41,189 nt of DNA. It comes from a virus. A model generated the notes under the pieces. The model was not told where the DNA came from, ran no database searches, and saw only the letters and a program-made list of their open reading frames with translations. The stretch spans positions 1 to 41,189 of IMG/VR virus record IMGVR_UViG_3300020172_002194; one strand, given 5' to 3'. Each line of letters opens with the position of its first letter. Position 1 is the first letter of the stretch. Below are positions 39,092 through 41,189 of this stretch, piece by piece. Made by a program: the position numbers and the translations under genes.

Positions 39092-40342
39092 TTAAAGTTT
39101 TCCTTCTATTTTATCACACCATCCTTTAGATTCTGAATGGGGCCAAACAATCCAATATGAAGGTTTTTCTGCGGTTGAGAATTCTCTCCATATTTTACAA
39201 TATCCGTCCTTGTCGTTCTTTAAACGATTAATTTCACTTTTATCGGCATCTTTTCTATATAATGTTTCACCACCTTCTCTATGAAACGCAACCACCCAAA
39301 AATCATAATCAGTTTCAGGTACTTGTCCCATATTAATGTCGATACAATGTTTAAATATTTGAGAAAAACTATTAATCCAATCTTCCTCAGTTTTAAAATT
39401 ATAAGTATTTGGAGGATATTTTTTATCTAAAGTTTCTTGTTGTACCGCTCTTTTATTAAATAAAATTCCAGAATATTTCTCATAATCCCTAAGAGTTCTT
39501 TCATCCCCAAAACCAAAAATACCAAATTCTTCAGGATTATAAGTTTCACCATCCATACTAAATAACCTTCTATTTTTGGAGTGTGAAAATTTATTTTTTT
39601 CACCCCAAGTTTTATCATCATCCCATTGTTTAGTTCTCCCTTTACGAGTATATTCGTGCCAACAAATAATTCTATGAGGATGAAATAAATCATAACCGTG
39701 GGTATATGCTCTTGCAGCAATTGATATTTCTTCACCGTGAAAGTAAAACTCTGGGTCGTGTTGTACTTCTTTTGTAAACAAACCTAATGTAAATGCAAAA
39801 TGAGCGGAATAAAATCTACTTGGTACTGGCTCAGTTAAATCTTTCCAATTAGGTATAGTTTCAGGTAAAAAGAAAATAGCACCTTCGGGAATAAACCTAT
39901 CAAAAGACATTCTCCAAGGAACCATAACTCTACCATTTGGGTCATTTTCAGGGTCAAATGAAGAAACATAACCTGTTAGTAATGGTTTTTTATAACCTTT
40001 TTCTTGTAATTGTTTAACCATATTAATAGATATCTCATCCCAATCCTGTTCAAATCTCATATGGGAGTCAATCTGTAAAGTGTATTCCTCCCCTTCATAT
40101 AATTGTTGAGTTAAATTTCTAGCCCAACAAACGCCTTTAGATTCTTCATAAGGGATGTTTAAAATTCTAAATCTATCATCATTTTCAAATTTAGATAAAT
40201 CATCAAATTTATCATCAATGTGGAATTGTCTAGCAATTGAGAATACTAAATTTTCAGGATTCTTTGCTTTGTCTAAAGCATCTTTAACTGTTAATATTAA
40301 TTGTGGGTCTCTATAAGACGCGATTTGAATAAAAATTTTCAT
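39092..40342 (-). CDS. GT60-type GlcNAc transferase
   Basis: A 416-aa protein with the signature of the GlcNAc (PF11397, GT60) family: FIQIASYRDPQLILTVKDAL (5-24), ARQFHID, then GVCWARNLTQQLYEGEEYTL and QIDSHMRFEQDWD, with IDSH (91-94) as the DxD-like metal motif. Later blocks include PGR-like NDPNGRVMVPWRM, FYSAHFAFTLG and HGEEISIAARAYTHGYDLFHP. The family includes Skp1 hydroxyproline GlcNAc-transferase Gnt1. The last ~90 residues (YDFWVVAFHREGGETLYRKD) are extra and unassigned. It follows the dioxygenase by 78 bp that contain the dioxygenase terminator, and its start has no Shine-Dalgarno. A TATATTTTAG box lies about 35 nt upstream. Confidence 0.85.
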   Translation of the reverse strand: MKIFIQIASYRDPQLILTVKDALDKAKNPENLVFSIARQFHIDDKFDDLSKFENDDRFRILNIPYEESKGVCWARNLTQQLYEGEEYTLQIDSHMRFEQDWDEISINMVKQLQEKGYKKPLLTGYVSSFDPENDPNGRVMVPWRMSFDRFIPEGAIFFLPETIPNWKDLTEPVPSRFYSAHFAFTLGLFTKEVQHDPEFYFHGEEISIAARAYTHGYDLFHPHRIICWHEYTRKGRTKQWDDDKTWGEKNKFSHSKNRRLFSMDGETYNPEEFGIFGFGDERTLRDYEKYSGILFNKRAVQQETLDKKYPPNTYNFKTEEDWINSFSQIFKHCIDINMGQVPETDYDFWVVAFHREGGETLYRKDADKSEINRLKNDKDGYCKIWREFSTAEKPSYWIVWPHSESKGWCDKIEGKL

Positions 40343-40390
40343 ACTACTATTTTAGATACTAAAATATAAGAAACAAAAAAACAATATAAA

Positions 40391-40421
40391 CAAAAAATCC
40401 CCCAAACAATGTTGGAGGATT
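40391..40421 (-). terminator. Intrinsic terminator after dioxygenase gene
   Basis: A 10-bp stem with one C/A mismatch (AATCCTCCAA, 40421-40412, with TTGGGGGATT, 40405-40396) is followed on the sense strand by TTTTTT (40397-40392). It overlaps the last base pairs of the dioxygenase stop codon. Confidence 0.8.
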
Positions 40422-41055
40422 ATTTTAATTTATTTTGAAAATAATTTTCAATCCTACGGCTTAATCTAATTCTTGGGTCATTTTCATTTCTACCTAAAAC
40501 ATTATATGGTACCAAAAACCCAAAACTTAAAAAAACTCTTCTTGAGTTAAACTCCTCCGTCCAATGTTTATATAGTGAAGCTTCAAAACAATATAAGTCT
40601 TTTTGTTCTATCACAGGTGAAGAACCGTCTATAAAAATTTTATAATCTTCTGATAACACACTTATGTTACACTTATAATTTATGTAACCATAAAGTGACG
40701 CATCATAGTGGGGTTGTATTCTACCACCTTTTTTCATATCGACCGCTTGAATAAAGATATTATTGAGAGGTAGGTTATTCTCTTCAGATATCCTTTTAAA
40801 AATAGTTTTGATAATTTGGGGTATCTCTTGATTTGAAACTTTGGAAACTGATTGAAAATTTGTAATATAGTTTGTAAGTTCCGTGTTTGAGATATCTATA
40901 ATACAGGATTTCCCCTTTAGTGTTTTTGAAATTTCACTTAAGTGGTAATTCGGGTCTCCCTCTTCAGGATTTAATGAATCAACCCAATCTACAATTAGTT
41001 TAACCTCATCATCACTGATGAAATTTTTTACTATTTTATAATTTTTAAATTCCAT
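40420..41055 (-). CDS. 2-oxoglutarate/Fe(II) dioxygenase, prolyl-4-hydroxylase type
   Basis: A 211-aa protein with the double-stranded beta-helix motifs: GGRIQPHYDAS with iron ligands H116 and D118, an FIDGSSPV/DLYCFEA core, then YKHWTEEFNSRRVFLSFGF with distal H164 and the 2-oxoglutarate-binding Arg at R172 or R173. This is the layout of P4H-type oxygenases that hydroxylate Pro or Asp/Asn side chains in proteins. The remaining N-terminal 100 residues are an alpha/beta lead-in. The gene overlaps the upstream cut gene by 25 bp. Together with the next two transferases it suggests hydroxylation followed by glycosylation. A nucleic-acid substrate cannot be ruled out. Confidence 0.88.
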   Translation of the reverse strand: MEFKNYKIVKNFISDDEVKLIVDWVDSLNPEEGDPNYHLSEISKTLKGKSCIIDISNTELTNYITNFQSVSKVSNQEIPQIIKTIFKRISEENNLPLNNIFIQAVDMKKGGRIQPHYDASLYGYINYKCNISVLSEDYKIFIDGSSPVIEQKDLYCFEASLYKHWTEEFNSRRVFLSFGFLVPYNVLGRNENDPRIRLSRRIENYFQNKLK

Positions 41056-41189
41056 TTATTAAGAAATTCTTTTGGACCAATTTCTAGTTCCATTATAGAT
41101 AAGTTTTTCTTGGCGTAAATAGAGTTCATTTTTTCCTCAGACCCAGCCATTGTACAAAACCAATGAGTTGCAGGTTCTTCTCCTGTTGG
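41031..41189 (-). CDS. Unknown protein, 3' part, cut by window edge
   Basis: The last 52 codons of a gene that enters from the right. They read PTGEEPATHWFCTMAGSEEK, then MNSIYAKKNLSIMELEIGPK and EFLNKWNLKIIK. No family is recognised. The end is polar, with an ATHWFC segment that could be a strand with a Cys. The stop (41031-41033) lies inside the dioxygenase gene, so the two overlap by 25 bp and are translationally coupled. The cut gene is probably part of the same modification unit. No more can be said from this fragment. Confidence 0.7.
   Translation of the reverse strand, partial: PTGEEPATHWFCTMAGSEEKMNSIYAKKNLSIMELEIGPKEFLNKWNLKIIK

Noticed and set aside
1-41189. tRNA genes, integrase, transposase, holin or endolysin
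   Set aside because: None was recognised in either strand; only the hub carries a lysozyme-like domain.

Overview
The window is an AT-rich piece of a large T4-type (contractile-tailed, myovirus) phage genome. Three blocks support this: a T4-like replication set (gp41 helicase, RNase H, UvsX, gp32, gp43 polymerase), a T4-like nucleotide gene pair (NrdB, NrdA) and a T4-like neck/tail block (gp13, gp14, gp15, gp18, gp19, gp26, tape measure, baseplate proteins). Most genes lack a Shine-Dalgarno sequence and have A-rich leaders instead. Together with Thr-repeat linkers and N-terminal 'ITE(Q/R)' peptides, this points to a Bacteroidota host, but that is an inference. No tRNA, CRISPR array, integrase or insertion sequence was seen.

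Layout. 1-6254, minus strand: nrdA (cut by the window edge), nrdB, replicative helicase, an unknown gene, RNase H/FEN, uvsX and gp32. gp32 and gp43 each have a good sigma70-like promoter with the same -10 hexamer and a 17-bp spacer, and uvsX has a weaker one. 6328-28075, minus strand: a probable internal capsid protein, a small protein, then the tail in reverse assembly order. This runs from a 2112-aa hub with a glucosaminidase-like end, through a LysM wedge protein, a 1647-aa baseplate protein with an OmpA-like domain, the tape measure, a gp26-like chaperone with an out-of-frame extension, tail tube, HAD phosphatase and tail sheath, to gp15, a zinc-ribbon protein and gp14. A small ribbon-helix-helix gene sits on the plus strand beside the sheath gene. 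29183-34120, plus strand: SNF2 helicase, a superoxide dismutase fused to a nuclease-like domain, gp13 neck protein and a small protein. A bidirectional terminator then separates these from 34149-41189, minus strand: gp43 with a tiny leader ORF, a BppU-like protein, a tandem GT34 glycosyltransferase, a GT60-type GlcNAc transferase, a 2-oxoglutarate/Fe(II) dioxygenase and a cut gene.

Most notable points: (1) the dioxygenase, GT60 and double GT34 genes resemble, in order and type, the eukaryotic Skp1 prolyl-hydroxylation and glycosylation pathway, so they may form a phage protein (hydroxyproline) glycosylation cassette; (2) the gp26-like gene appears to be extended by a programmed +1 (or -2) frameshift at a T6C run; (3) an intact Fe/Mn superoxide dismutase is fused to a PD-(D/E)XK-like domain, with a possible prohead-protease site at the junction; (4) a TATTTAT element recurs, always in sense orientation, just upstream of structural genes and may be a late promoter element that is the reverse complement of the T4 late motif. 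Functions are assigned by motif reading only; no database search was run.
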